Below, one piece after another: positions 44,471 through 54,240 of a stretch of 64,000 nucleotides of DNA (position 1 is its first letter; every line of letters starts with the position of its first letter). The position numbers and the translations under genes were made by a program. Origin of the DNA: AWTP1-13 sp963820375 (GTDB lineage Bacteria; Pseudomonadota; Alphaproteobacteria; Rhizobiales; Hyphomicrobiaceae); NCBI GenBank assembly GCA_963820375.1, contig CAWFZX010000038.1, positions 1 through 64,000 of the forward strand, given 5' to 3'. The notes beneath the pieces were generated by a model. The model had not been told where the DNA came from. It worked only from the letters and a program-made list of their open reading frames with translations, and did not search any database.

Positions 44471-45230
44471 GGCCGGTCCCGGCTCGATCGAAGCTTGCGC
44501 TGAAGCCTCGACTGACGTTGCGAAGGTTTCGGAATGCTGCACAAATGTGCGCGCGAAGCAAGGGCGCAGAGCAGATGCTTTAGAGCTAGCGTCCCCCCTC
44601 CCGCGGACCGGGCGGCGCTGCCGCGCTGGCTCCTTGGGCTTGCGTTCCCGGGCGCCGCGGAGCTTGGCGACCAGGCGCCCGTTCGCGTACTCCATGAACG
44701 CGCCGGCGACCTGACGCAAACGTCCAGGTCAGCACACTTCCTCAGCCATCACCGCACCCTTGTTTCTGATGTCGGTAGCGGCAGGGATCGTTGCCTGCAT
44801 CTCGATTCGCCATACCGCAAAGGTGATGCGATGAGCCCGGCAGCAGCTGCAGTAGGTCATTACGGCCTGGGTCATCGCGAGTCGTGCGGATCGCCTCGCT
44901 CTGGCGTTGACGCGGGAGGCTTGGTTGGAATTTCATTGCGGAAAACAGCTGGCGAGCTTGGGACCGCGCAGGGTGCACACAACGCAACAGAACAGAAATT
45001 CGAACGGGCGCCACTCAAAAGAGTCGCCCCGCTTCGTCTTTGCGGTACGGGAGCGGGAACGCCTACACCGTTAGCGGCGCGGCGGCCCGTGCCCCTGGCA
45101 TCCTGCTCCCGGCGAAGGGCAAGGTCTCCACCTGCCATGGTGCCCCCATGCTAGGGGATACTTTCACCGCCTTGGCCCACGTTAGCGCCGAAGGAAAGTG
45201 TCCCAGGGGGTTGAAAAGACTGGCGTCATC
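44471..45230. other. Region without genes at the end of island segment 1
   Basis: About 760 bases between the RcnA-like gene and the second tRNA-Asp fragment. Frames are short, Arg-rich and motif-free. Likely decayed integrative-element DNA. Confidence 0.45.
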
Positions 45231-45280
45231 CCGGCCTGTCACGCCGGAGGCGGCGGGTTCAAGTCTCTTCGCTCGCGCCA
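45231..45280 (+). repeat. tRNA-Asp 3'-end duplicate, copy 2 (att site)
   Basis: Fifty bases from the anticodon stem to CCA match the end of tRNA-Asp with three substitutions, two of them in the T-arm and acceptor. The 5' half of the tRNA is missing, so it cannot be functional. It is followed by TTATTTCAATGGGTTAG, similar to the sequence after tRNA-Asp and after copy 3. This is the classic scar of site-specific integration. Confidence 0.9.
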
Positions 45281-45304
45281 TTATTTCAATGGGTTAGCTT
45301 TTTG

Positions 45305-45745
45305 CTAAACAGCATTCGGGAACTCCTTGGCCAGCGATCGGGAACTTTCTCCCCGATTTCGTTCCCTCAACTTGCGCCTGCCGGCCTTGCGCGCTTCATC
45401 GGTATCGCGCACCGCGGCGAGCTGCACGGGCGCATAGGTCCGGTGGCGCCGGTTGGATGCCAGAGCGTGTTGGCTCTTCGAGGACAGCTTCTCAGGCGGC
45501 ACGTCGCCGGCGAGCGCCTCGGTCGCGCCGGACTGCCGGAAGTCGGCCAGCTGACGCCGCCCCTGGCCGCCAAACACCTTGGCGCGCAGGTCCCGGAAGT
45601 CGTCGCCCAGGGTGTCTCTGGAATAGGGCCGGCTGGAGCGATTGCAGAAGATCTGGACGGCACCCATGGGCTCAGCGGGGAAGCCGGCGAGATATGCCTG
45701 CAGCATCCGCGCCGTGCGCGGGCTCAGCGTGGCTTTGGCCTGGAG
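45305..45745 (-). pseudogene. Tyrosine recombinase remnant, copy 2 (C-terminal half)
   Basis: An open frame that encodes the end of a site-specific recombinase: TLSPRTARMLQAYLAGFP, VQIFCNRSSRPYSRDTLGDD, a conserved Arg in RQLADFRQSGATEALAG, and TYAPVQLAAVRDTDEARKAG. It lacks the N-terminal two-thirds, so it is inactive. The frame is intact over what remains, unlike copy 1. It lies directly after the copy 2 tRNA fragment, the same arrangement as in copies 1 and 3. Confidence 0.75.
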
Positions 45746-46003
45746 CGCCTGCGATCACCGCCGCTAAGTCACGGCACCGCCCGCGAGCTGAGAAAGCAGC
45801 AGGCCATCTTGCAACGCGAGATTGCGGGCCAACGGTGAGCGCGGCTCGCTGCAATGTCAGCTTCGATCCAAAGCAACCAAATTGCTGCGCCGGCGAGGGG
45901 CTCTTCCGCGAGTTCTGTTCGTGCTAGGGTTCCCAGCATCCGGACGACCCTCCCAAGTACGAGCCGGTGGGAGTTTCGGAGGAGCACCTCAAGGGAGATA
46001 ACA

Positions 46004-47116
46004 ATGAACAGACGTGCATTTTTGGCGACGACGGCGGCTGCCACGGCGGCCGTGACCATGAAAGCGGCCGCTGCGGAGACCGTAACGCCATTCGGTCAAA
46101 CGGCTGCTCCAACCCTACAGACTCCGCTGCCCTTGGGTCCGCTACCCGGCGCCCGCTATCCGGATGCTCGTCTGGAGTTTATGAAGAAGACCGGTGCTTC
46201 GTTCGGGCCTACCGGTTTCCCGGCCTTCGCCGGCACCATGGCGGTCGAGCGCGTCGCAACAGGCTTCCGTTGGGCCGAGGGACCGGTTTACTTCGCGGCT
46301 GGCCGCTACGTGCTGTTCAGCGACATTCCCAACAACCGCATCATGCGCTTCTGCGAGGATGACGGTCGCGTGAGCGTCTACCGTCAGCCGTCGATGAACT
46401 CGAACGGCAACACCATCGATCGGGAAGGACGCCTGCTCACTTGCGAACATAGCGGCCGGCGGGTCACCCGGACCGAACTCGATGGCTCGATCACGATCAT
46501 CGCCGACAAGTATAATGGCAAGAAGCTGAACTCGCCGAACGACGCGGTTGTCTCTGCCGATGGTTCAATCTGGTTCTGCGATCCATCCTACGGTATCGGC
46601 GGCTTTTATGAGGGCATCAAAGCCGAGGCCGAGCAGGACAAGCGCAACGTCTACCGGGTGGATCCGAAGTCGGGCGACATCAAGGTTGTCGTCGATGACT
46701 TTGTGCAGCCCAACGGCCTTTGCTTCTCGCCTGACGAGAAAAAGCTCTATATCTGTGACACCGGCTATACCAACGGGCCGGAGAACCCGTCGCATATCCG
46801 CGTGTTCGACGTCGATCACGCGGCCGGAAGACTTTCGAACAGCAAAGTCTTTGCGGACATGCCCAAGCCCAGCATTACCGACGGATTGCGCTGTGACACC
46901 GGCGGGCGTCTTTGGTGCTCGGTGGGTTGGGGCGATCCGAACGAAGACGGCGTGCGCTGCTACACGGCTGACGGCGATCTGCTCGGCAAGGTCCACATAC
47001 CAGAAACTGTCGCCAATCTGTGCTTCGGCGGTCAGCAACGCAATAGACTTTACATCTGCGGCTCGTCATCGCTCTATGCCCTCTACACGAGTGTGCAGGG
47101 CGCTATGAAGCCGTAA
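46004..47116 (+). CDS. Tat-exported SMP-30/gluconolactonase family protein
   Basis: A 370-residue six-bladed beta-propeller lactonase. The N-terminal Tat-like signal is NRRAFLATTAAATAAVTM, ending AAAAE. Metal and catalytic positions of the family are visible: Glu in RWAEGPVYF, Asn in LNSPNDAVVSADGSIWFCDP and Asn/Asp in QPNGLCFSPDEKKLY. Substrates of relatives are sugar lactones such as gluconolactone. AAGGGAGATAACA precedes the ATG at 46004. It is the main cargo of island segment 2. Confidence 0.9.
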   Translation: MNRRAFLATTAAATAAVTMKAAAAETVTPFGQTAAPTLQTPLPLGPLPGARYPDARLEFMKKTGASFGPTGFPAFAGTMAVERVATGFRWAEGPVYFAAGRYVLFSDIPNNRIMRFCEDDGRVSVYRQPSMNSNGNTIDREGRLLTCEHSGRRVTRTELDGSITIIADKYNGKKLNSPNDAVVSADGSIWFCDPSYGIGGFYEGIKAEAEQDKRNVYRVDPKSGDIKVVVDDFVQPNGLCFSPDEKKLYICDTGYTNGPENPSHIRVFDVDHAAGRLSNSKVFADMPKPSITDGLRCDTGGRLWCSVGWGDPNEDGVRCYTADGDLLGKVHIPETVANLCFGGQQRNRLYICGSSSLYALYTSVQGAMKP

Positions 47117-47674
47117 CTCGCTCCGACGCACTGACTGTGACTTGATCCCTCTGGTGGCAGAGCGTTTGGCGGCCTAATCTCCCGCGAACGCGATCGAGGC
47201 GGGCTACCGCTTCAGGTGGCCCGCGTTGTCTTCCATAAACGCGCGCCCGCGAGAGGGCAGGGGCCGGCAACTCCGGGGCGCTCAAGTTGCCAAGGCGTCA
47301 AGGATTGGGCAATCCGAGGTGTCGTCACCTCGACATTGCGTGACCCTGGCGCCTCACGTCACCATCGACGTGCAGCACGATCGCGAGGCTGGTGGATAGG
47401 TCCCAGCACTCGCGCGCACGGCACTGCCCATTCCCCCGTCTCAATTAATCGTGTCTCGGTGCGCTAAGTTATCCAAGGGCCACTCAGATGGTGTAGGCTA
47501 ACCGCACTCACGCAACACCCTGTCCGTCTTCGCTATGCGACCAGGGCCTTTAAGCAAAGTCGATCATCGCGCTTGTTGCGCGTTTGAGGATTGATCGACG
47601 GTCGGGATGAGCCGCCACCCTTCAACAACGGCGGCACCTCTGGCAAATGCGCTTAGCCGCGCGGGGTAGGTCCC
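47117..47674. other. Intergenic region, no gene seen
   Basis: About 560 bases between the SMP-30 gene and the receiver gene. No supported frame or obvious regulatory repeat. Confidence 0.45.
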
Positions 47675-48061
47675 ATGAACAGCTCCAGCTGGGCTGATTG
47701 CTCAATCCTCATTTGCGTGGATGAGCCCTTGATCGCACTCGGCATTGCAGATGCCTTCACGGACTTAGGTGCGCGGGTAGTGACGGCCCGGTCATTTGCC
47801 AGTGCGCTCATTGCCGTTGAAAACGAGGTTCCGTCGGCCGTCATCCTGGATCACGTGCTCAGCGATGGTGAGAGTTCGCAACTTTGCAAACGGCTCAAAC
47901 AGCGAAATATCCCGTACGTGGTCCACAGCGGATACGGCAATCTTAATGGAGCCTACGGCGACGCGGTGCATGTGCCGAAACCAGCTAATCCTGATGTGCT
48001 CGTGACCACGGTTCTGGGTCTATTGCAACGTCGGCGTCCCACTCTCCATCTCAATCTGTAG
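47675..48061 (+). CDS. Stand-alone response regulator receiver domain
   Basis: A 128-residue single receiver domain. The acidic pair is in ICVDEPLIALG, the phospho-acceptor Asp in AVILDHVLSDGES near residue 59, the Ser switch in VVHSGYG and the Lys in VPKPANPD. There is no output domain, so it may act as a phosphate sink or bind a partner protein. Similar single-domain receivers often pair with HWE kinases in Hyphomicrobiales; the HWE kinase at 30562 is 15 kb away and any link is inference. Confidence 0.9.
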   Translation: MNSSSWADCSILICVDEPLIALGIADAFTDLGARVVTARSFASALIAVENEVPSAVILDHVLSDGESSQLCKRLKQRNIPYVVHSGYGNLNGAYGDAVHVPKPANPDVLVTTVLGLLQRRRPTLHLNL

Positions 48062-48346
48062 ATGGGGCTCCCCCACCCAAGTGAGGCCGAAGCCGGCCGT
48101 CGAATAGGCGTGCGCGTGATGGTGACCGGCAAGCGATAGCTTTCCGGTGCGGTGCCCAGCTTTGCACGCGGCGCGGCAACTCGCAGTCTCACCTGCGCCT
48201 CGCCTGTGCCGATGGCGTCAGGCGATGGTGGAGCCGGTATGGCAGAACCCATGGCAACTCACATGACGGTTCAGTGGGCAAGTTCACCTGGCGGTTCCGA
48301 TGGCGCCCACCATGTTTCGCTCTGTGGACAAAAAAAGAGCGGTGAT

Positions 48347-48778
48347 CTAGCGCAACGACGCCCACAAGAAAATCAGCGTGGCAGCAAAGCCGAGTGCGGT
48401 GCGAACGGCATGGAGCCCTCCCCATTTCTCAATGAGCCTGCGGGTCTCAGGCCCGGCGGCTGACGGTTTGGTGGCCATAAGCATGTTGTTGGTCGGCATG
48501 ATGCCGAGGAGCGTAAAGGGCCAGTTCGCGATCAGAACCGCCGCTCCAAGGAGCCAACGCCAGTCGCCCAGCTGCCACCAAGCCAGCACCCCCAGGAGAA
48601 ATCCTACAACCGCGAGCGAGGCTTGCATCGCAAAGCCGCGCTTGTAGGCGGGTTGCCATTCGGTCAGCAATGATTGATCGTCGAGACGTAGCCGCGCTGG
48701 CTGCTCCGCAATATTTATATAGACGGCCGCGCCAGCGAAAAGGGCTGCGACAATGATTGCAAGCTGACCGGTGACCAT
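48347..48778 (-). CDS. DUF1772 family membrane protein
   Basis: A 143-residue inner-membrane protein with four helices. DUF1772 features are present: the N-terminal AIIVAALFAGAAVYINIAEQPA, WPFTLLGIMPTNNML and a C-terminal RTALGFAATLIFLWASL. The ATG at 48778 has GAGGAACATT before it, better than the upstream start at 48805. The function of the family is unknown. Confidence 0.85.
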   Translation of the reverse strand: MVTGQLAIIVAALFAGAAVYINIAEQPARLRLDDQSLLTEWQPAYKRGFAMQASLAVVGFLLGVLAWWQLGDWRWLLGAAVLIANWPFTLLGIMPTNNMLMATKPSAAGPETRRLIEKWGGLHAVRTALGFAATLIFLWASLR

Positions 48779-49038
48779 AATGTTCCTCGCGCTCCATGCT
48801 ACCATCGGCGCCCTCTCTGATTATGCCCTAATCGGCCAAGGATCGCTCTAAGCCGCGGTGCCAAAAACGGCGACGGCACCGCAAGGGTGCCGTCCACGCT
48901 GGTACATGGGGGCACCGAGCCGTCGAGCCAAGCTTGCCGTCCCCATGAGGGCCGGCGCCCGTCGGAAACTCTGGTCGTTCTGACAACACGTTGCGGCGCG
49001 GAAAAGGACCCGCAAGGCAATGTTTTCAGGGGCTTTGG

Positions 49039-49088
49039 CCGGCCTGTCGCGCCGGAGGCCGCGGGTTCAAGTCCCGGCGCTCGCAGCA
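49039..49088 (+). repeat. tRNA-Asp 3'-end duplicate, copy 3 (att site)
   Basis: Fifty bases match the end of tRNA-Asp with four substitutions, including a changed CCA end (GCAGCA). It is followed by TTATTTCAATTGCCTTAG, the best-preserved form of the shared arm. It closes island segment 2. Confidence 0.88.
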
Positions 49089-49900
49089 TTATTTCAATTG
49101 CCTTAGCTTTTGCTGGACGATGTTGTGACACTTTGCCGGCCGACGCTGTGACGCGTTCGTCCGGATTTTGTTCTCTCAGCGTGCGCCTGCCATCTTTGCG
49201 CGCGGCGTCGACATCGCGCACCGACGCGAGCTGCACGGGGGCGTAGGTCTTGTGCAGCCGGTTTGACGCCGACAAGGTGTTGGCCATCTTGGATGCGAGC
49301 TTCTCAGGCGGCACGTTGCCGGCCAGGTCCTCGGTCGCGCCTGAGCGCCGGACGTCGGCCAGCTGGCGCCGCTCGTCGGGGCCCAACAAGTTGGCGCGTA
49401 CGTCGCGGAAATCGTCGCCCAATGTGTCCTTCAAGTAGGCGCGCCCCGATCGGTTGCAAAAGATTTGCACGGCGCCGATGGGCTGAGCAGGCAGGCTGGC
49501 CAGATAGGCCTCCAACAGGCGCGCAGCGCGCGGACTGAGCGTCGCTATGGCTTCACGCCCGGTCTTGGCCCGAGCAACCTCAAACCAGGTGCCGACCGGA
49601 TCGCGCCGCATGTCGCCCAGGCGAAGCTTGCGTGCGTCCAGGGGCGACAGCTGGCTGTCCCAGCAACGGCGACCAGGACGGCGAGGCCCATGTAGCCCGA
49701 CCGCCAGGCTTCCTTGACCAGCCGCACCGCCTCGCCATAGTCAAGGCCGACAGTCTGGGCGACATGCCTCAATGGCATCTCGCGGTGGATCAGCTTGCTG
49801 GACGGTACCGCGCGGCAATCTCCCGCATCGGCATCTTGCGCGCCTTTACAAGAGCCACAATCTCACCGTTGCGCCTAAAACGGTTGACGCTTGGCGGCAT
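49089..49900 (-). pseudogene. Tyrosine recombinase remnant, copy 3 (longest)
   Basis: The longest of three related recombinase remnants. From about 49900 downwards: a short HTH-like N-terminus (NGEIVALVKARKMPMREIAA) that ends in a stop, then VGLDYGEAVRLVKEAWRSGYM, a frameshift near 49640, then LSPLDARKLRLGDMRRDP, TLSPRAARLLEAYLASLP, DTLGDDFRDVRANLLG, Arg in RQLADVRRSGATEDLAG and TYAPVQLASVRDVDAARKDG. It resembles the Hyphomicrobiales tyrosine recombinase family with a DxRRSGA block. At least two disruptions make it inactive. The open frame reads on through the tRNA fragment to 48799. Confidence 0.75.
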
Positions 49901-49974
49901 AGGCAACTCGAAAATTGGCTTGGGAACCCCGAAATCTTCCCGGGAGGGATGGGGGTGGGTGACCCCACCCCCGC

Positions 49975-50190
49975 TCAGAGATTGGCCGCTGGCGCAAATA
50001 CAGGGTCACGGGAAACGGCATCTGAGCCGAGATCCTCAGGCAGAGGCATCCACGAGGCAAAGCGCGCCCCCGTTTTCTCGTTCTCCTTGACCGTGCGAGC
50101 CGCCGCCTTGGCGATCATGTCGGCCAAGACGTCGTCAGCCGTCACGATGCCCCGATCAGTAGCCGCCCTGCACGGGCGATGGCGTTCCAC
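49975..50190 (-). pseudogene. Fragment of the mobile-element hypothetical family
   Basis: A 71-codon frame whose end aligns with the hypothetical protein at 19-390: TVKENEKTG, W-M-P-L-PE, DAVSRD, APAANL against TVVENDKVG, W-Q-P-F-PE, DAVFRD, APAV. Only the C-terminal part is recognisable. It lies just upstream of recombinase copy 3, so it was probably carried by the same kind of element. Confidence 0.5.
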
Positions 50191-50621
50191 TGTGCCAGCG
50201 CCTCGCCGCTGCCGCCTCCTTCATAGTGGAGCGCCTGGCCGACCGCTGGGGCATAGCCGTTGAACGCGAACTGAGGTGGGTGGAACGCTAAAACCCCGGG
50301 CAGGGCGCGCCGGGGTTTCAGAGGCTAACGGCGGGGTCCCTGGCGGACGCTACTCACGAGAATTGTGGCTAAGACGCTACCGGCCAAGTGGCATGCTTTT
50401 CAGCTGCGCCACCCTTGGTCGGAACTCGTGAGCCCTTTCCCTGGGTTTCGACTAAGCCTTGCCACGCACTAACCCTGAGCGGGTTGAGGTGTTTAGAACT
50501 GGCTCATATCGGGTATGGCCCGATGGCGTGAGATCGTCACCGTTCTACCGTCCAACTACGCGCCAGGCTGACCCCTTCCGCCATCTTTGTGCGCAAGCCC
50601 CACACCCAATCGGAGGCTCCC
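50191..50621. other. Intergenic region, no gene seen
   Basis: About 430 bases before an exported-protein gene. It contains CCCCGG-type inverted fragments near 50290-50320 but no gene. Confidence 0.4.
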
Positions 50622-51170
50622 ATGACCAGCGATAGCGTGAAGATCGCGGCGGCTCTTCTGGCTGCCGCATTCCTTAGTGCGCCGCCCCAACCCCCGGCGA
50701 CTGCGCAGGCCAAGGCGCCCGCAAAGGCACCAGAGTTCATGTTCGTGCAAACGGCAAAGGAAATCGCCTACAAGGATGGTGTCCTGACACTACAGGACGT
50801 CTCGCCGATGACGGTCTTCTTCTCGGATCGTCCGCAGCGGATTGTGGGCCACCTGCGCAACGATCTCTTCTTGAAAAAATGGGCCGAGGGCAGCAATAGC
50901 TTCAAGAGCGATCCGCCCAATGCCGTGCTATCGGTCTCCAAAGACAAAACGCCTCCAACAAGCACCGTCGTCGTGCTCAACAATCCCCGCCTTAACGGCA
51001 ACAATTTGACTTACGATGTGCGGACGCTTGAGGGCGATCTTCCTACAACGGGAATAATGAGCACATTGTTTATCGATGGCAGCGGTGGAGATTGGATTAA
51101 AAGCAGGGCTTCCTGCGACGAGGATGGCGACTGGACGCGGGCGGGAGGAGCTTACAGGATCAATTGTTGA
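50622..51170 (+). CDS. Exported hypothetical protein
   Basis: A 182-residue protein with a signal peptide (VKIAAALLAAAFLSA, ending in an Ala/Pro/Lys-rich linker) and a soluble beta-rich domain (YKDGVLTLQDVSPMTVFFSD, then VGHLRNDLFLKKWAEGSNSF, VVVLNNPRLNGNNLTYDVRT). The overall pattern is that of small periplasmic proteins of unknown function found in many alphaproteobacteria. GGAGGCTCCC precedes the ATG at 50622. Confidence 0.72.
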   Translation: MTSDSVKIAAALLAAAFLSAPPQPPATAQAKAPAKAPEFMFVQTAKEIAYKDGVLTLQDVSPMTVFFSDRPQRIVGHLRNDLFLKKWAEGSNSFKSDPPNAVLSVSKDKTPPTSTVVVLNNPRLNGNNLTYDVRTLEGDLPTTGIMSTLFIDGSGGDWIKSRASCDEDGDWTRAGGAYRINC

Positions 51171-51386
51171 GATACACTAAGCTCTGCAACGCTATGTTGG
51201 CCGCACGCCCCACCCATGGGCTCATGCAGCCAATCGGCGCCCCTGTCCTCTAATTGCTCCTAACTGACACCGCCCACGATCGCGTGAAGATCCGATGGAC
51301 GGACGAAGCCATTGCGTCATCGTGCGGCGATGCCGGTTCCGCGGCCGCTCGGCACGAGCATTTCGCTGGTATGCGAACTAGGTTCC

Positions 51387-51953
51387 CTAACTCGTCAACA
51401 AGCGAGATACCCAGTCGGAAACCTTGTCCCCGCTGCTCATATCAGGCTGCACCAAGCCATCTATCATGAAGGTCGGCGACACGTGGATGCCATTCTGCCG
51501 AGCATATTTGGTGTGCCATTTGATTTCGCGATCCAGATTCGGGATGGCGAACGCGTCGGCCAACTTCAATCCGCAGTAACTCTCAAGACGCGCCATGATT
51601 TGTTTTGGCGAGGCGTCCATGTTTGGGCCACTGCAATGCTTCGTGAATTCGAACTCCTCACGATGCGCGGCAACGGCGGCGAGCACCGCTTTTGCGGCTT
51701 CCTTGCCTGTTGGCAATGTGGAAGCGGCCAGAACGCAACGGACGATGACGCCAGAATACATGTGCCATGGCTGCGACTGCAGGCAAATTTTGATGGTTAT
51801 ATTGTCCGGGCCCGCAGCTGCCAGCGTCTCATCAAGCTTGGCAAATGCCCTTACTGAGTACGGGCAGGTCGGCTCAAGGAACACCTCGAATTGACGCTGG
51901 CCTCGGCCCCAAGTGAGCGGTTCGGCGCGCCAGGTCTTAATCGTCTCGGTCAT
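51387..51953 (-). CDS. DsbA-like thioredoxin-fold protein
   Basis: A 188-residue protein with a DsbA-type thioredoxin fold: FEVFLEPTCPYSVRAFAKLD with CPYS where oxidoreductases have CPxC, and the cis-Pro region in GIHVSPTFMIDG. The second Cys of the active site is replaced by Ser, which suggests a glutathione-transferase-like, isomerase or binding role rather than disulfide formation. No signal peptide is seen, so it is probably cytoplasmic. The ATG at 51953 follows AAGGATGACC; an in-frame ATG at 51986 is also possible. Confidence 0.8.
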   Translation of the reverse strand: MTETIKTWRAEPLTWGRGQRQFEVFLEPTCPYSVRAFAKLDETLAAAGPDNITIKICLQSQPWHMYSGVIVRCVLAASTLPTGKEAAKAVLAAVAAHREEFEFTKHCSGPNMDASPKQIMARLESYCGLKLADAFAIPNLDREIKWHTKYARQNGIHVSPTFMIDGLVQPDMSSGDKVSDWVSRLLTS

Positions 51954-52035
51954 GCGGTCATCCTTACTTTGGGTGTCGAAAGTCACCCCACCTATTCGTC
52001 ACGATATCTATCTCATGTGGTTCGACACAGCGTAG

Positions 52036-52125
52036 CCCGCCGCTGGCGCCCAGCAGGGTATCGTCTCCCGAACCTCCGTCCAGACTGCTGGCGCTTCCAT
52101 TGCCGGCGATGCTGTCGCCAATGAC
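52036..52125 (-). pseudogene. Fragment with an RTX-type calcium-binding repeat
   Basis: Inside an open frame the peptide HVIGDSIAGNGSASSLDGGS, then GDDTLLGASGG, matches the GGxGxDxLxG nonapeptide of hemolysin-type repeats. Only one clear repeat and one degenerate one remain. No larger RTX gene is visible, so it is read as a remnant; a short Ca-binding gene is an alternative. Confidence 0.4.
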
Positions 52126-52260
52126 GTGGCAACGTGCTCCCCGAAAGATGGCCAACACCTCGAACCGCATGCGCGCTTCGGTTACGCCGCGTCGGTATTC
52201 GGGCGGAGATGCGGCTGCCTGCGTGGGCAGGGCGGCGTCGGGATTTGGCATGCCATTGCC

Positions 52261-53031
52261 TTATTTCAGGCTGGCGCGGGTCTTCAGAGCGAGGTTTACG
52301 ATCAGGCAGCGAAACCATTGCAACGGGCCTAATCGGCGCCAGTTGAACAGCAACGCGTTTGCATTGCGGATTGGATTGCCGAAGGCCGCGCGCAACCCGC
52401 GACGCGGCGAGGAGCGCTTACGTCCGCGCGCGCGGATGGTCGATGGCATTGACCAATTGTGGTCGATTGGCGGTGGAGCCACACCATAGACGTCGAGACC
52501 GAACGCCCAAGGGCGCCGGGTGTCTGTATCGATGGGCCACACTCGGGGCTTTGCCAGTACGAGCTTCTGGGCGCCCGCATACGAGAGCAGATAGCCCACT
52601 GCACCAGGTGGCACGCGCGAATACTGGACAAGTTCGAGGCCCGACAACTTGGCAATCGTGCAGACGGCGCGGTCTGGCTTGCTGGCAAGATGGACCATGT
52701 CCCAGCCCTTCGGCAGCGCCGCCACCACCTCACTGAGAATGCTCGCAAGGTTTCGATCAAGGATGGCATCGTCTTCCAGCACAAGGGCGACCGGCACGTC
52801 CTCGTTCACGATCTGGTGCCATGCCTTTATGTGGCTGGCGTAGCAGCCCAAGGCGCCGACATCCATCACGTGCTTGTCGCTGAAGTGGCGCGCTAACTCA
52901 GGCGGAAGGGGTTTGCTGCCATCCACGGCATCAATGCGCTCACCGGGGATGCCAACCTCGGCCAGTTGTTCTTGCATGAAACGGCGGCGTTCCGCCTCCC
53001 GTTCCAAGTTGAGATAAAACGCCCTAATCAA
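52261..53031 (-). CDS. Glycosyltransferase family 25 protein
   Basis: A 256-residue cytoplasmic glycosyltransferase of the LgtB/LpsA (GT25) type. It starts MIRAFYLNLEREAERRRFM; the family signatures are the ALGCYASHIKAWHQIV block and the D-x-D-like ALVLEDDAILD that binds metal and nucleotide sugar. It adds a sugar, often galactose, to lipooligosaccharide or similar glycans. The start is a TTG with GGGTCACC before it. It diverges from an FkbM methyltransferase gene, together suggesting a small surface-glycan locus. Confidence 0.88.
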   Translation of the reverse strand: MIRAFYLNLEREAERRRFMQEQLAEVGIPGERIDAVDGSKPLPPELARHFSDKHVMDVGALGCYASHIKAWHQIVNEDVPVALVLEDDAILDRNLASILSEVVAALPKGWDMVHLASKPDRAVCTIAKLSGLELVQYSRVPPGAVGYLLSYAGAQKLVLAKPRVWPIDTDTRRPWAFGLDVYGVAPPPIDHNWSMPSTIRARGRKRSSPRRGLRAAFGNPIRNANALLFNWRRLGPLQWFRCLIVNLALKTRASLK

Positions 53032-53418
53032 GGTGACCCGTCCCTCAAAGAGACCCCGCCACTACACTGAACTCTAGCAAAACTTTTCTGTCTAGACCCT
53101 CCTGAGTGCTGGTAGAGGTCATTAGTCAGCCGATCGCGCACCTAAGAACTTGCGCCAATGCAGCAATGCCAAAAAAAAACGATGTTTCGGCGTTTCACAA
53201 ATCCAGGCGTATCAACATGGGTTCCGTCTGCCTGGACCGCGGCCTCGTGGCCCCGATCTAGCTTTTCACAAAAGCACCGCCTGGGAGGGTATCGCTTCAG
53301 AGACTGAGGCCGCACGACCCGCCGCTGCCCCTGGTCGTCGTCGTCTTTTGGCCTAAAACAACCTACCCTCAAGAGCCGAGACTTTCCCCGGCAACGCATG
53401 GGCTGAAAAGGACGAGGC
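53032..53418. other. Divergent intergenic region, no gene seen
   Basis: About 390 bases between the GT25 and FkbM genes. It should contain both promoters. It includes an A-run (53166-53174) but no supported gene. Confidence 0.45.
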
Positions 53419-54240
53419 TTGAAGCCACCATTGCACATGGGTTCGATAAAGACCGCCGCAGCAGGAGTGCCCGGCCGCATGGCCTCGGTTTTTGCGTGGG
53501 CGATCCGCAAGCGCGTTCTGCGTGGAAAGCTGCGTCACATCGCTCAACGAGCTTTATCAGGCACTGGCCACGACATCGAAATCGATGGCATCAGGCTGCG
53601 CTGCTATCTGGCTGATAACGCCACAGAGCGTGACATCTTCGTTGGTGGTCCTGATGCACCCAGGATCGGGCTAAAGCGGGTAGTGGAGGGCCTTAAGCCT
53701 GGCGACGTGTTTGTGGACATCGGCGCTAATTGCGGCATCTTCACAGCATTTGCGGCGCAGCGCGTCGGTCCCGAAGGCCACGTCATCGCCATCGAGCCCA
53801 TTCCGGAAATGATCGAGCGACTGCGCTTCAACGTTGCCGTGAACGGGTTCACGAATGTTGCGATATTCCAGACCGCTGTTGGGAGCGAAGTCGGCACCGC
53901 ACTCCTGCACATTCACCCAAGAAACCGTGGGCAATCCAGTATGGCGCCGGATGCGGTCGGCACACCGAAGCAAGTGTCCGTCACACCTCTCGCTGACATC
54001 GTCGTCTCGGCCGGGGTTAGGCGGATCGACACGCTGAAAATCGATATCGAAGGTTTCGAAGACCGTGCGCTTGCGCCCTTCATATCGACAATGCCGTCCA
54101 GCCTTTGGCCAAGCCGGATCTTTATGGAGACCGTCCACAGCGGGCGCTGGGCGATCGACTGCGTTGAAGTTCTGCTTGACGCCGGATACACGCGCCTTTG
54201 GCAGGACAAGCACAATATCGCTCTGGCGCTGCAAGCATGA
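53419..54240 (+). CDS. FkbM family methyltransferase
   Basis: A 273-residue SAM-dependent methyltransferase. Motif I is GDVFVDIGANCGIFTAFAA, followed by an acidic motif II in VIAIEPIPEMIERL, and the FkbM block LKIDIEGFEDRAL. FkbM enzymes O-methylate sugars or polyketides. The TTG at 53419 has AAGGACGAGG before it; an ATG at 53437 lacks such a site. It is divergent from the GT25 gene, so its substrate may be a surface sugar. Confidence 0.88.
   Translation: MKPPLHMGSIKTAAAGVPGRMASVFAWAIRKRVLRGKLRHIAQRALSGTGHDIEIDGIRLRCYLADNATERDIFVGGPDAPRIGLKRVVEGLKPGDVFVDIGANCGIFTAFAAQRVGPEGHVIAIEPIPEMIERLRFNVAVNGFTNVAIFQTAVGSEVGTALLHIHPRNRGQSSMAPDAVGTPKQVSVTPLADIVVSAGVRRIDTLKIDIEGFEDRALAPFISTMPSSLWPSRIFMETVHSGRWAIDCVEVLLDAGYTRLWQDKHNIALALQA

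Noticed and set aside
45231..45280. A second functional tRNA-Asp
   Set aside because: Only the 3' 50 bases exist; acceptor 5' strand and D-arm are missing and the T-stem is mismatched.
48799..49611. A full 270-residue gene for a recombinase
   Set aside because: The frame begins after a frameshift and reads on through the tRNA fragment and beyond; only the part above about 49089 is recombinase-like.
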